From: Epilithonimonas hominis
GTDB taxonomy: Bacteria > Bacteroidota > Bacteroidia > Flavobacteriales > Weeksellaceae
Assembly (NCBI RefSeq): GCF_003730015.1
Contig: NZ_RJTU01000061.1
Span: 124,001-188,000, forward strand
DNA: 64,000 bases
Direction of reading: 5' to 3'
Numbering within the stretch: position 1 is the stretch's first letter; every line of letters begins with the position of its first letter. Below are positions 35,008 through 44,335 of the stretch, piece by piece. The notes below the pieces were generated by a model. It had not been told where the DNA came from. It was given only the letters and a program-made list of their open reading frames with translations, and made no database searches. Position numbers and translations under genes: made by a program.

Positions 35008-36465
35008 TTATTTTATTCCAATTCTATTAAGTAATTTCTGAGGAATTATTTTTTCCGTCTTTAATAAAATGGCTGCCAAAAGTATAAATATAACATTACC
35101 AATCCAAATGTTTTCTTTTAAATATTGATAACATAGTAATGACACTAGCATTGTTATTAATATTACAATAATGTTTTTATAAATATTATACGGAACGGGA
35201 TATTTTGCTTGTCCCCAAATGTATGATATGACCATCATTGCAAAATAACTCGCAATGGTTGCCCAAGTTGACGCCCAATAACCATATTTGGGAATAAAAA
35301 AGAAATTAATAAAGATAGTTATTAAAACACCAATTCCGGATATATAAGCACCAATTATGGTTTTGTCTGTCAGTTTATACCAGATGGAAAGATTAAGATA
35401 AATTCCTAAAAACAAGCTGGCAAAAAATAAAATCGGAAGAATTCCTATTCCTTCATAATATTCAGGATTGTTGATGTATCCTTTCGCGATCCAATCTAGA
35501 TTTACAGATAAAAATAAAACGATGATACAATTGATAGCAATGAAAATATCCATTAATTTAACATACATTTCTTTAGCATTGTCTTTTTTAGAATTACTGA
35601 AGAAAAATGGTTCTATTCCTAAAGAATAAGCTTGTCTGAAAAGAATTACAAAAGTAACGACTTTGGCAACACCACCATAAATTCCCAATTGATGTCTTGC
35701 AATTTCTTCCGGTAAAAAGAATTTTAAAAACTGTCTGTCAAAGGTTTCATTAATAATTCCTGCCAAACCAGCAATGGTAATCGGCCAGGAATATTTTATC
35801 ATTTTTTTCCAAAGTTCCCAAGAGAAATATTTAATTCTTGCTATGAAAAGCTCTTTTGATAACATCAAAAATGTAATGGAACTTGCAACAAGATTCGCTA
35901 CAAAAACATAACCTATCCCAAATTCTGAGCTGTATTTTAAACCAAAAATGCCATGTGGATATTTTGGTAGAATAATGATGAAAAATACTACTAATAGGAA
36001 ATTTATAATTCCATTTGTGATTCTAATTCCTGCATATTTCAACGGTCGTTCATTCTTTCTTAGCATCACGAAAGGCATTGCGCAAAAAGCATCCAGAGCC
36101 AACGTCACTGTTAAAATTGCCAATAAGTCAACTTGGTCCGGCGTTTTGAAAGCTTCCGCCAATGATTGTCTGTAAAACAAGGTGAAAGCCAAATAAACCA
36201 AAGTCACAGCCAAAACACTAAAAAATGAAGTCGAAATCAGTTTTCTGTCATCTTTCTCGTCCAAAGCAAAACGGAAAAAAGTCGTTTCCATTCCGTGGGT
36301 TAGAAGCACAGCAATAACGCCTGCTACAGAATAAAAATCTGCAAAAGGAGAGTACGCTGTTGGTCCAAAAGTTCTCGTAATAATTGGATTGATAACGAAT
36401 GGGAAAAGTCTGATAATCACAGTCGTTAGTCCATAAAGAGCGGTTTGTCCGAGAAGTTTCTTCAT
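35008..36465 (-). CDS. Polysaccharide biosynthesis flippase (Wzx/MATE-like)
   Basis: 485-residue inner-membrane protein with 12-14 helices. The start (GQTALYGLTTVIIRLFPFVI, FGPTAYSPFADFYSVAGVI) matches oligosaccharide flippases of the MVF/MATE superfamily. It should move lipid-linked sugar units across the inner membrane. It is upstream of and probably co-transcribed with the nucleotidyltransferase. No glycosyltransferases lie nearby, so the polymer is unknown. Confidence 0.88.
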   Translation of the reverse strand: MKKLLGQTALYGLTTVIIRLFPFVINPIITRTFGPTAYSPFADFYSVAGVIAVLLTHGMETTFFRFALDEKDDRKLISTSFFSVLAVTLVYLAFTLFYRQSLAEAFKTPDQVDLLAILTVTLALDAFCAMPFVMLRKNERPLKYAGIRITNGIINFLLVVFFIIILPKYPHGIFGLKYSSEFGIGYVFVANLVASSITFLMLSKELFIARIKYFSWELWKKMIKYSWPITIAGLAGIINETFDRQFLKFFLPEEIARHQLGIYGGVAKVVTFVILFRQAYSLGIEPFFFSNSKKDNAKEMYVKLMDIFIAINCIIVLFLSVNLDWIAKGYINNPEYYEGIGILPILFFASLFLGIYLNLSIWYKLTDKTIIGAYISGIGVLITIFINFFFIPKYGYWASTWATIASYFAMMVISYIWGQAKYPVPYNIYKNIIVILITMLVSLLCYQYLKENIWIGNVIFILLAAILLKTEKIIPQKLLNRIGIK

Positions 36466-36521
36466 TTTTATTTCAGTTCGAAAATTTTTGCAAAATTAAC
36501 GGATTCTGTCAAAATTCAATT

Positions 36522-36925
36522 TTATTTCTTTTGTTTCTTAGTCATATAGAAAGTCATTTTTCCCCCTTCATAATATCCTGATGTTTGATTGTGAAATCTT
36601 TTACAGCTTTTCCACTCAGAGCTATTTCAAAGTAAACATTTTTATCAGACTGATTTTTAGCTTTAATTTCAACAGTTTTTCCGTTTTCAAGATGTAAAGT
36701 TGCATTCTTCACGCTTGGACGTCGGATTTGATATTTATCAGAACCAGGCGAAATATGATATCAGTTGCAGGACTAGATGGAACGGCTCCAAAAGGGACAG
36801 TTGCGCCAGGAAAAGTATTTCCCGTTTTCTCGGTTCCGTTGGTTGGATTGACATATTTCGCTAAGTTGTCTAATATATGAAAACTTAATAATGATGCGAA
36901 ACAGGTAGAATTAAAATTAATTTTC
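36522..36925 (-). pseudogene. Remains of a GH92 alpha-mannosidase gene with internal deletion
   Basis: Two recognisable ends of a glycoside hydrolase family 92 protein are fused. From about 36900 down to 36762 the minus strand encodes a signal-like SLLSF then DNLAKYVNPTNGT and NTFPGATVPFGAVPSSP, the N-terminal GH92 signature. From about 36756 down to 36562, in another frame, comes SPGSDKYQIRRPSVKN, ATLHLENGKTVEIKAKN and ALSGKAVKDFTIKHQDI, the C-terminal end. About 600 residues between them are gone. Near the end, five Gs at 36562-36566 (minus) give GEK-stop; one more G would restore MTFYMTKKQKK up to the TAA at 36522-36524. No start codon is evident. It is clearly dead. Confidence 0.85.
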
Positions 36926-37183
36926 TCGGAGACATTATTTTGAATTTTGAAGCAATCTAATCTAATAAAATTTCAAACACTTGAGTCACTTAAGAATAAG
37001 AAAATTATAATTAAAAATAAAGTTCACGTAACCTGAAATCTCTAATCTTTGAAACTAAATTGTTCTAAATAAAACTTTTTTTGAATTTTTCATTAAACTT
37101 AACTGTAAAAGAGAATCTTATTAATTCAAAATTTGAGTAATCGTTTTCAAAAACTTAATTTTGTTTCAATCTAAAAAAATAAA
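36926..37183. other. AT-rich gap before pyrC
   Basis: Non-coding, very AT-rich. Contains the pyrC promoter; nothing else was recognised. Confidence 0.5.
37133..37163 (+). promoter_or_regulatory. Promoter of pyrC
   Basis: TTG at 37133-37135 and TAATTTTG at 37156-37163 with 20 bases between, matching the Bacteroidota consensus; the start codon is 20 bases downstream. Confidence 0.7.
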
Positions 37184-38521
37184 ATGAAAATCCTAATAAA
37201 AAACTCACAAATCGTCAACGAAGGAAAGATTATCCAAAGCGATATTCTGATCGAAAACGATTTAATTTCTAAAATAGAACCCCATATTTCTGAAAAAGCA
37301 GACCAAATTATTGATGCATCTGGAAAATATCTTTTGCCTGGAGTGATTGATGACCAAGTTCATTTCCGTGAACCGGGTTTGACTCATAAAGGCGACATCG
37401 AATCTGAATCCCGTTCTGCAATCGCAGGTGGAACAACAAGCTTCATCGAGCAGCCAAACACGGTTCCAAATGCTGTAACACAGGAATTATTAGCAGATAA
37501 ATATGAAATCGCTTCTCAGAAATCTTTCGCCAATTACGGTTTTATGATGGGCGGCACCAATGATAATCTCGAAGAAGTTTTAAAAACAAATCCAAGAAAT
37601 GTTCCAGGAATCAAATTGTTTTTAGGTTCATCAACCGGAAATATGCTTGTTGACAATCCTGAAACTTTGGAAAACATTTTCAATAATACCAAAATGCTGA
37701 TTGCTGTTCATTGTGAAGACGAAGCAACAATCAGAGCCAATACTCAAAAATATTTGGATGAATATGGAGAAGATATTCCTGTGAAATTCCACCATTTGAT
37801 TAGAAGTGAAGAAGCTTGTTATAAATCTTCCTCAAAAGCGATTGAATTGGCAAAGAAAACCGGCGCAAGACTTCACGTTTTCCATTTGTCAACGGCAATT
37901 GAAACTGGACTGTTCAGAAATGATATTCCTTTAAAAGACAAAAAAATTACCGCAGAAGTTTGTGTTCATCATTTGACTTTTACCAATCAAGATTACGACA
38001 CAAAAGGAGGATTAATCAAATGGAATCCTGCAGTAAAAACGCAAAAAGACAAAGACGGCCTTTGGGAAGCATTGTTGGATGACAGAATTGATGTGATTGC
38101 AACCGACCACGCACCACACGCTTGGGAGGAAAAACAGAATGTTTATACGAAATGTCCTTCCGGAGCGCCTTTGGTTCAGCATTCTTTGGTAGTGATGTTG
38201 GAGAACTTTAAAAACGGGAAAATTTCATTGGAAAGAATCGTTGAAAAAATGGCTCACAATCCTGCGATTTTGTTCAGAATTGAAAAGAGAGGTTTCATCA
38301 GAGAAGGTTACAAAGCGGATTTGGTTTTGGTTGATTTGAATCAAAATTGGACGGTTAAAAAAGAAAATATTCTTTACAAATGCGGTTGGAGTCCGTTGGA
38401 AGGAACTGAATTTCATTCTAAAGTCACGCACACTTTCGTCAACGGAAATCTGGTTTACGAAAACGGAAAAATCAAGGAAGAAAAATTCGGAGAGCGTTTG
38501 CTTTTTGAAGTGGAAGGATAA
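37184..38521 (+). CDS. pyrC: Dihydroorotase
   Basis: 445-residue amidohydrolase that closes carbamoyl-aspartate to dihydroorotate in pyrimidine synthesis. Metal ligands: His58-type position in DQVHFREPG (His60, Arg62), a His pair in LIAVHCEDE, LHVFHLSTA, and Asp in ATDHAPH. The long form (about 430-450) and the FREPG motif place it in the type I class common in Bacteroidota. No other pyr genes are adjacent. Confidence 0.94.
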   Translation: MKILIKNSQIVNEGKIIQSDILIENDLISKIEPHISEKADQIIDASGKYLLPGVIDDQVHFREPGLTHKGDIESESRSAIAGGTTSFIEQPNTVPNAVTQELLADKYEIASQKSFANYGFMMGGTNDNLEEVLKTNPRNVPGIKLFLGSSTGNMLVDNPETLENIFNNTKMLIAVHCEDEATIRANTQKYLDEYGEDIPVKFHHLIRSEEACYKSSSKAIELAKKTGARLHVFHLSTAIETGLFRNDIPLKDKKITAEVCVHHLTFTNQDYDTKGGLIKWNPAVKTQKDKDGLWEALLDDRIDVIATDHAPHAWEEKQNVYTKCPSGAPLVQHSLVVMLENFKNGKISLERIVEKMAHNPAILFRIEKRGFIREGYKADLVLVDLNQNWTVKKENILYKCGWSPLEGTEFHSKVTHTFVNGNLVYENGKIKEEKFGERLLFEVEG

Positions 38522-38676
38522 GGTATTAAGAAAGCGAACCTAAGTATGCTTTTTTGTTTTAAATCGTGTCTTCGTATTTTAAGCATATCTTTTGTTAATT
38601 CCCATTTCAAAATAAAAATCTAAATTTACCACAGACACAAATTAATCGTTTATTAATATCAAAAATCATTTACTAA

Positions 38677-39558
38677 ATGAATCTATACACACAACCAATG
38701 TTGCGCGAAGACGCACTGAAAGATAAAGTAGCCATCGTAACCGGTGGCGGAAGTGGTCTTGGGAAAGCAATGACCAAATATTTTCTTCAGCTTGGAGCAA
38801 AAGTCGTAATCACTTCAAGAAATCTTGAAAAACTTCAGGGAACTGCGAAAGAACTGGAGGAAGAAACCGGTGGTAAAGTGCTTTGTGTGGCTTGCGATGT
38901 CAGAAATTGGGATGAGGTAGAAGCAATGAAGGAAGCTGCAATAAAAGAATTCGGAAGGATAGATATTCTTTTGAATAATGCCGCAGGAAATTTCATTTCA
39001 CCAACCGAAAGATTAACACATTCTGCATTTGACTCCATTTTAGATATTGTTTTGAAAGGAACTAAAAATTGTACTTTGTCTATTGGTAAATATTGGATCG
39101 AGAATAAAATTCCGGGAACGGTTCTCAATATTGTTACAACTTATGCTTGGACAGGTTCAGCTTATGTTGTTCCTTCGGCTTGTGCAAAAGCAGGGGTTCT
39201 GGCAATGACAAGAAGTTTAGCGGTTGAATGGGCAAAATATGGCATCCGCTTCAACGCCATTGCGCCAGGACCATTTCCTACTAAAGGTGCTTGGGACAGA
39301 TTGTTACCTGGAGATTTGCAGGAAAAATTTGATATGCGCAAAAAAGTGCCTTTGAGAAGAGTAGGAGAGCATCAGGAGCTGGCAAATCTTGCCGCTTACT
39401 TGGTTTCCGATTATTCAGCTTATATGAATGGTGAAGTGGTAACTATAGATGGTGGGGAATGGCTGCAAGGTGCTGGCGAATTCAATATGTTGGAAGATAT
39501 TCCGCAGGAGATGTGGGATGCTTTGGAAGCAATGATAAAAGCTAAAAAATCAAATTAA
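38677..39558 (+). CDS. SDR-family oxidoreductase, 2,4-dienoyl-CoA reductase-like
   Basis: 293 residues. Rossmann motif VTGGGSGLGKAM (about 21-32), NNAAGNFISP, and C-terminal EVVTIDGGEWL. At the usual YxxxK site the sequence is SACAKAG: the Lys is kept but Tyr is replaced, as in 2,4-dienoyl-CoA reductases (DECR type), where a different Tyr is used. That supports a role in degradation of unsaturated fatty acids over a generic alcohol dehydrogenase. Single gene with its own terminator. Confidence 0.85.
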   Translation: MNLYTQPMLREDALKDKVAIVTGGGSGLGKAMTKYFLQLGAKVVITSRNLEKLQGTAKELEEETGGKVLCVACDVRNWDEVEAMKEAAIKEFGRIDILLNNAAGNFISPTERLTHSAFDSILDIVLKGTKNCTLSIGKYWIENKIPGTVLNIVTTYAWTGSAYVVPSACAKAGVLAMTRSLAVEWAKYGIRFNAIAPGPFPTKGAWDRLLPGDLQEKFDMRKKVPLRRVGEHQELANLAAYLVSDYSAYMNGEVVTIDGGEWLQGAGEFNMLEDIPQEMWDALEAMIKAKKSN

Positions 39559-39579
39559 TAAAGATTTTTCACCGTTTAG

Positions 39580-39611
39580 ATGTCACACAATTTTTTGTGT
39601 GACATTTTTTA
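39580..39611 (+). terminator. Terminator of the SDR gene
   Basis: Perfect 11-base arms ATGTCACACAA and TTGTGTGACAT with a 4-base loop and TTTTTT. Confidence 0.9.
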
Positions 39612-39663
39612 TATCAGCCATCGCTTTTTCAATTGAAAAAAAAACAGGAAATTTGTCCCAGAT

Positions 39664-40398
39664 ATGAGATATTTTATAGAGTTTTCTTACAACGGTTCGG
39701 CTTACTTTGGTTATCAGATCCAGCCAAATCAGATTTCTGTTCAGGAAGAGTTGGAGAAAGCATTATCCACTATTCTTCGCAAGCCTATCAAAACAACGGG
39801 AGCCGGAAGAACGGATACAGGTGTCCACGCAAAAAAGATGTTTGCCCATTTTGAAATCGATGAAAATGTGGATGATAACTTAGTTCATAAACTCAATTCA
39901 TTTTTGTCAGAAAATATTGCGATTAAAAGAATTTTTGAAGTTGCTGATGATATGCACGCGAGATTCAGTGCGACTTACAGAACCTATGAATATTATATTT
40001 CGCTAGAAAAAAATCCGTTTTCCAAAGATTCTTCTTGGCAATATTGGCGTCAAAAACCGTTGGATATTAACCTGATGAACGAAGCCTGTAAAATCCTTTT
40101 CGAATATGATGATTTTACAAGTTTTGCCAAACTCCACACCGATAACAAAACCAATATCTGCAAAATCTACAAAGCAGAATGGGAACAACTTGGACATCAA
40201 TTAAAATTCACAATTTCTGCAGATCGATTCCTGAGAAATATGGTGAGAGCAATTGTAGGAACAATGGTAGAAGTTGGTAGCGGAAAAATAAAACCAAACG
40301 ATTTGCGAAAAATCATTGAAGACCAATTCCGAAATTCTGCTGGTGTTTCTGCGCCAGCGCATGGTCTTTTTTTGGTAGATGTTGGCTATGATTTTTAA
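39664..40398 (+). CDS. truA: tRNA pseudouridine(38-40) synthase
   Basis: 244 residues. Catalytic Asp51 in GAGRTDTGVHA, with FSYNGSAYFGYQIQPNQ at the start and FLRNMVRAIVGTMVEVG near residue 195. It modifies the anticodon stem of many tRNAs. Normal length and complete. It is 99 bases upstream of the ABC exporter gene. Confidence 0.96.
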   Translation: MRYFIEFSYNGSAYFGYQIQPNQISVQEELEKALSTILRKPIKTTGAGRTDTGVHAKKMFAHFEIDENVDDNLVHKLNSFLSENIAIKRIFEVADDMHARFSATYRTYEYYISLEKNPFSKDSSWQYWRQKPLDINLMNEACKILFEYDDFTSFAKLHTDNKTNICKIYKAEWEQLGHQLKFTISADRFLRNMVRAIVGTMVEVGSGKIKPNDLRKIIEDQFRNSAGVSAPAHGLFLVDVGYDF

Positions 40399-40497
40399 TT
40401 TATATTTAAATCATTAAGCTGAGATTTCAATTTTTAAAGTCTTATTTTTGCAAAGATTTTTTTCGATTCTGAAAAAATTTCTGGAATTCTAAAACAG

Positions 40498-42240
40498 ATG
40501 AAACAACAAAATACTTGGGACATTGTCAAGCGATTATTTTTAATCGGAATGAAATTTAGATCGTGGTTTATTTTCACGCTGATTATTTCGATTTTTCTGG
40601 CCATCGTTTCTACTTACAGACCGATTCTTACTAAAAATGTTGTCGATATAGACATTGTTCAGCTGAAAGATAAAGCACAGCTGATGAAGCACATCTATCT
40701 GCTGATTGGATTGGTAATTGCTGAAACGGTTCTTAACTTTTTCCTGGTTTATTTCTCGAATTTCATTTCTCAGAATGTCATCCGTGATATCAGGGAAAGA
40801 TTGTATCACAAACTGATTTATTTCAAGACTGCTTTTTTTGACAAAACTGCAATCGGGAATCTTGTAACAAGAGCTGTCGGCGATGTTGAAACCATTGCAA
40901 CGGTTTATACAGACGGGTTTTTAATGGTTTTCGGAGATATCTTGAGAATTGTAATGGTTCTTTTTGCGATGTTTCAGGTTGACACGCATCTCAGTTTGAT
41001 TTCTCTGGCAATTCTTCCGATAATGGTTGTGATTACGAGAGTTTTCCAAAAGAAATTGAAGGTTGCATTTGGTTCTGAAAGAAGTTGGACTGCTACACAA
41101 AACAGTTTTGTTCAGGAACGTTTGGCTGGAATGTCATTAATCCAAGTTTTTAATAGAGAAGAAGCTGAGTTTAAGAAATTTGATACGATTAATATTGAAC
41201 TGAAAAAAGCTTTACTAAAAACAGTTTTTATCTTTTCATTATTCTTTCCTGTCGTTGAATTGATTTCGTCACTTTTCATTGGATTTATTCTATTTTATGG
41301 CGGATTTATCAAATCTACGCCGGGAGTTATCATTGCGTTTATTCAGTTTATCAATATGTTGATTCGTCCGTTGAGACAGATTGCGGATAGATTTAATAAT
41401 ATCCAGAGAGGAATTGTAGGTGCAGAAAGAGTTCTTGGCGTAATGGACGAAGACCAAGCGATGCCCAATAACGGAACAATTGCCAAAGACCATTTTGATG
41501 GAAAAATCGAGTTTGAGAAAGTTCATTTTGCTTACGATGAAAAACAGGAAGTTTTGAAAGGCATTGATTTCAAAGTAAATCCAGGTGAAACTGTCGCCAT
41601 TGTAGGAGCAACCGGAGCCGGAAAATCCACGATTATTAGTCTAATTACCAGATTATACGACATTAATTCCGGAAAAATAATGCTGGATGATGTGGACATC
41701 AGAGATTATGAATTATATAACCTGAGAAGCCATATTGGTGTTGTGCTTCAGGATGTTTTCCTTTTCCACGGCAGTATTTTTGAAAACCTGACTTTGGGCG
41801 ATGAAGATATTACACTCGAAAATATCAAAAAAGCGGCGCGCGAAATTGAAGTGGATGAGTTTATTGAAAAATTGCCCAACGGTTATGATTACGTGGTAAG
41901 TGAAAGAGGTTCATCAATCTCCCTTGGACAAAGACAATTACTTTCATTCTTAAGAGCATATCTTTCTGACCCGAAAATTCTGATTCTTGACGAAGCCACT
42001 TCATCTATAGACCAAGAAAGTGAAAAATTAATCCAACGAGCGACTGAAAAAATCACGAAAAACAGAACTTCAATTATTATTGCTCACCGACTTTCTACAA
42101 TAGAAAAAGCAGATAAAATCATCGTAATGGACCACGGACTGATTGTGGAAGAAGGAACGCATCAGGAACTTCTGGCTAAAAATGGTTATTATTCTGTTCT
42201 TTATAAGGCTCAGGTTGTGAGTGAAATTGATACTCAATAG
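40498..42240 (+). CDS. ABC transporter, fused membrane and ATPase domains
   Basis: 580-residue half-transporter of the MsbA/MDR type. Six membrane helices in residues 15-310, then the ATPase: Walker A GATGAGKST, signature SLGQRQ (an LSGGQ variant), Walker B ILILDEATSS and switch His in IIAHRLST. Expected to work as a homodimeric exporter in the inner membrane; the substrate (lipid or drug) is not evident. A -7 box TATTTTTG lies at 40443-40450. Confidence 0.92.
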   Translation: MKQQNTWDIVKRLFLIGMKFRSWFIFTLIISIFLAIVSTYRPILTKNVVDIDIVQLKDKAQLMKHIYLLIGLVIAETVLNFFLVYFSNFISQNVIRDIRERLYHKLIYFKTAFFDKTAIGNLVTRAVGDVETIATVYTDGFLMVFGDILRIVMVLFAMFQVDTHLSLISLAILPIMVVITRVFQKKLKVAFGSERSWTATQNSFVQERLAGMSLIQVFNREEAEFKKFDTINIELKKALLKTVFIFSLFFPVVELISSLFIGFILFYGGFIKSTPGVIIAFIQFINMLIRPLRQIADRFNNIQRGIVGAERVLGVMDEDQAMPNNGTIAKDHFDGKIEFEKVHFAYDEKQEVLKGIDFKVNPGETVAIVGATGAGKSTIISLITRLYDINSGKIMLDDVDIRDYELYNLRSHIGVVLQDVFLFHGSIFENLTLGDEDITLENIKKAAREIEVDEFIEKLPNGYDYVVSERGSSISLGQRQLLSFLRAYLSDPKILILDEATSSIDQESEKLIQRATEKITKNRTSIIIAHRLSTIEKADKIIVMDHGLIVEEGTHQELLAKNGYYSVLYKAQVVSEIDTQ

Positions 42241-42288
42241 ATTTTCGATTTTCATTAAGAATAAATTTGTAAATTTGATTAAAACCTA

Positions 42289-42531
42289 TTGAAAATGAAT
42301 ATCGAATCGAGAAAAATAGAATTTGTTCAGGCTTTTCTGAATCTTCAAAGTGAGGAGTTGATTTCTCAATTCGAAAAACTCTTGAAAAAAGCTAAGCAAT
42401 CTGAAAAAGAATTGGAACCATTTTCCATTGAAGAATTGAACTCTCGTATAGATTCGTCATTAGAAGATTCTACAAATGATGAAATAACAGAATCAAATGA
42501 ACTACTTTCTGAAATCAGACAATGGCAATGA
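42289..42531 (+). CDS. Putative antitoxin of a RelE/ParE-type pair
   Basis: 80 residues, charged and probably helical (MNIESRKIEFVQAFLNLQSE, then a Glu-rich section). No clear DNA-binding motif was recognised. Its stop overlaps the next start as ATGA (42528-42531), the classical coupling of toxin-antitoxin genes, and the downstream product is a RelE/ParE-like toxin. Assigned by context. Confidence 0.75.
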   Translation: MKMNIESRKIEFVQAFLNLQSEELISQFEKLLKKAKQSEKELEPFSIEELNSRIDSSLEDSTNDEITESNELLSEIRQWQ

Positions 42532-42839
42532 AAATATTCTGGACAGCTTTTGCTAAAAGAGAATTAAGGAATATTTTCGATTATTATAAAATAAAAGCAA
42601 GTCCGAAAATTGCCCAAAATCTAATCATTGAAATTGTGGAGAAAACTAATGCTTTAGATTTTCAATCTAAAATAGGACAAAAGGAAGAGCTACTTTCTGA
42701 CAGGAAAGAAAATTTCAGATATTTAGTTTCCAAAAATTACAAAATAATTTATTGGATTAATGAAGAAAAGAACAGGATTGAAATCGTTGACGTTTTCGAC
42801 ACTCGCCAAAATCCTTTAAAAATAGAACGAGAGAAATAA
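42528..42839 (+). CDS. RelE/ParE-family toxin
   Basis: About 103 residues from ATG 42528; an ATG six bases earlier is possible. MKIFWTAFAKRELRNIFDYY is the typical first strand and helix of the ParE/RelE fold, and RYLVSKNYKIIYWINEEKNR, then IVDVFDTRQNP, matches the C-terminal sheet ending with the conserved Arg-Gln-Asn-Pro. It may block gyrase (ParE) or cut mRNA (RelE); sequence alone does not say. The pair lies between an ABC exporter and the tyrosine catabolism region. Confidence 0.85.
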   Translation: MKIFWTAFAKRELRNIFDYYKIKASPKIAQNLIIEIVEKTNALDFQSKIGQKEELLSDRKENFRYLVSKNYKIIYWINEEKNRIEIVDVFDTRQNPLKIEREK

Positions 42840-42842
42840 TTT

Positions 42843-43667
42843 TTAATCAATTCTCAAAATTTCCCAAGCTTCCTCAATTTCATTGTTTTTTAAAAAACTT
42901 TGTGCTAATAAATGTACATCTTTTTCGGAAGAAAAATTCCCAATCGGTAAAATTTCTACATTCGCTAACATTCCCAAATCGTTGCCTGTAAAAACATTGC
43001 TTTGTTTGATTTCGTTGGGAAGCTGGTCGTAACCAATTCCTTTTGTAACCAAAGGTTTAGGAACTTCAAAAAGGTTATTTTCATTGTTTCTGGAATAATA
43101 ATTACTTCCTAGTCGTGCTACCAAATCCAGTTGTTTCTGGTCAAGATTTCCAGCTTCATCTAGATATTTTTCGTTGATATGAATTTTAACAATTTCCGCA
43201 ATCACAAGATTTCCTGAACCTCCAAGATTTCCAAGCGATTTAATTTCTAAAACTTTACATTCGAAATTAACGGGAGATTCTGCAATTAAAGGTGGTTTTA
43301 CGATGTCAGCAGGTTTCATTGTCAATCCGGATTTGATAAATTCATTCACACCATCTTCATATTCTGTACTCGCTAAAGAAACCTGCTGAACCATCTCGAA
43401 ATTAACATTACCGATGACCAGTTCCGGGACTTCTTCCAAGTTTTCAAGAGTATGTTTCGTCGTATTATCTCGGACTCTTCTGGAAGGCGAAATAATCACA
43501 ACCGGCGGAACTGTGCTGAACATATTGAAAAAACTGAAAGGCGAAAGATTGATTTCTCCTTTGCTGTTAATCGTACTTGCCAAAGCAATTGGACGTGGCG
43601 CAATTGCAGTTTGCATAACTTGTTGCAATTGCATCGCAGGAATATCGGAAGGGATGATTGTTTTCAT
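42843..43667 (-). CDS. Flavin reductase-like FMN-binding protein
   Basis: About 274 residues from ATG 43665-43667 (MKTIIPSDIPAMQLQQVMQT); an upstream start at 43679 is less likely. The flavin reductase domain is seen in AIAPRPIALASTINSKGEIN, LSPFSFFNMFSTVPPVVIIS and KHTLENLEE. Members of this group often serve beside aromatic catabolism genes, and here fahA, hppD and hmgA follow, but the substrate is unknown. Confidence 0.85.
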   Translation of the reverse strand: MKTIIPSDIPAMQLQQVMQTAIAPRPIALASTINSKGEINLSPFSFFNMFSTVPPVVIISPSRRVRDNTTKHTLENLEEVPELVIGNVNFEMVQQVSLASTEYEDGVNEFIKSGLTMKPADIVKPPLIAESPVNFECKVLEIKSLGNLGGSGNLVIAEIVKIHINEKYLDEAGNLDQKQLDLVARLGSNYYSRNNENNLFEVPKPLVTKGIGYDQLPNEIKQSNVFTGNDLGMLANVEILPIGNFSSEKDVHLLAQSFLKNNEIEEAWEILRID

Positions 43668-43674
43668 TATTTTT

Positions 43675-44318
43675 AACACTTAAGTTACTTTTGAGTTTTA
43701 AAATTAATTTTGATTAAGTACAATTAAGTTTTGAAAATCAAAGATTTTTGTATTATTCTTTCGGGAGGTATTGAAATGATTTTGCGGCAAAAGTTTCGTA
43801 GCCTTCGTGATAAATATTGTTGACATTAAAATTAATCAAAATGGAACGATGAGCTTTCAACAGATTCATATAATTCATTGTTTGAGCTTTATGAATATTA
43901 TGTAAATCAGTCACAGATTTTAATTCTAATACAATCAAATCTTCGATAAAAAAATCACATTTTAATTTGCAATTAATGTTTTCACCTTTATACAAAAACG
44001 GAATTTGAAGTTCACCTTTAAAATTTAATCCTAATATTTTAAATTCCTTTTCCAAACATTGATGATAAACTTCCTCATACAAACCGGGACCTGCTAACTT
44101 ATGAACCTCAATGCAAGCGCCAACAATTTTGTAAGCTAAATCGTTTAGTTTCTTTTGTGTAATCATTTGTGTTATTTCTATTTATTAAGACTTAAGTTTA
44201 TATCAAAATACTATAAAATAGTTCACATAAGAACACATAAGTTTTTGAAAATCTTTGATTTTCGACTAAAGTGAACTTTTTTAACAGAATTAATTTACTT
44301 TAAAGTAACTTAAGTGTT
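43675..44318. repeat. Inverted repeats bounding the GxxExxY gene
   Basis: The 17-base sequence AACACTTAAGTTACTTT at 43675-43691 occurs in exact inverted form at 44302-44318, and similarity continues inward (AGT...AAATTAATT.TG). Between them lies only the GxxExxY gene and AT-rich flanks. A further pair, GAAAATCAAAGATTTT-like, occurs near 43734 and 44252. This layout suggests a small mobile or formerly mobile cassette of about 644 bases. Confidence 0.6.
43753..44166 (-). CDS. GxxExxY-family protein
   Basis: 137 residues. The name motif is present as GPGLYEEVY, preceded by KIVGACIEVHKLA. Later CDFFIEDLIVLELKSV has an Asp followed by Glu-x-Lys, consistent with a PD-(D/E)xK nuclease-like fold, and INFNVNNIYHEGY closes the domain. 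Function is unproven; members are found in many copies in some environmental bacteria. The gene is bounded by inverted repeats (43675-44318) and interrupts the tyrosine catabolism cluster. Confidence 0.88.
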   Translation of the reverse strand: MITQKKLNDLAYKIVGACIEVHKLAGPGLYEEVYHQCLEKEFKILGLNFKGELQIPFLYKGENINCKLKCDFFIEDLIVLELKSVTDLHNIHKAQTMNYMNLLKAHRSILINFNVNNIYHEGYETFAAKSFQYLPKE

Positions 44319-44335
44319 GAAATTCCAAGTGTCTT

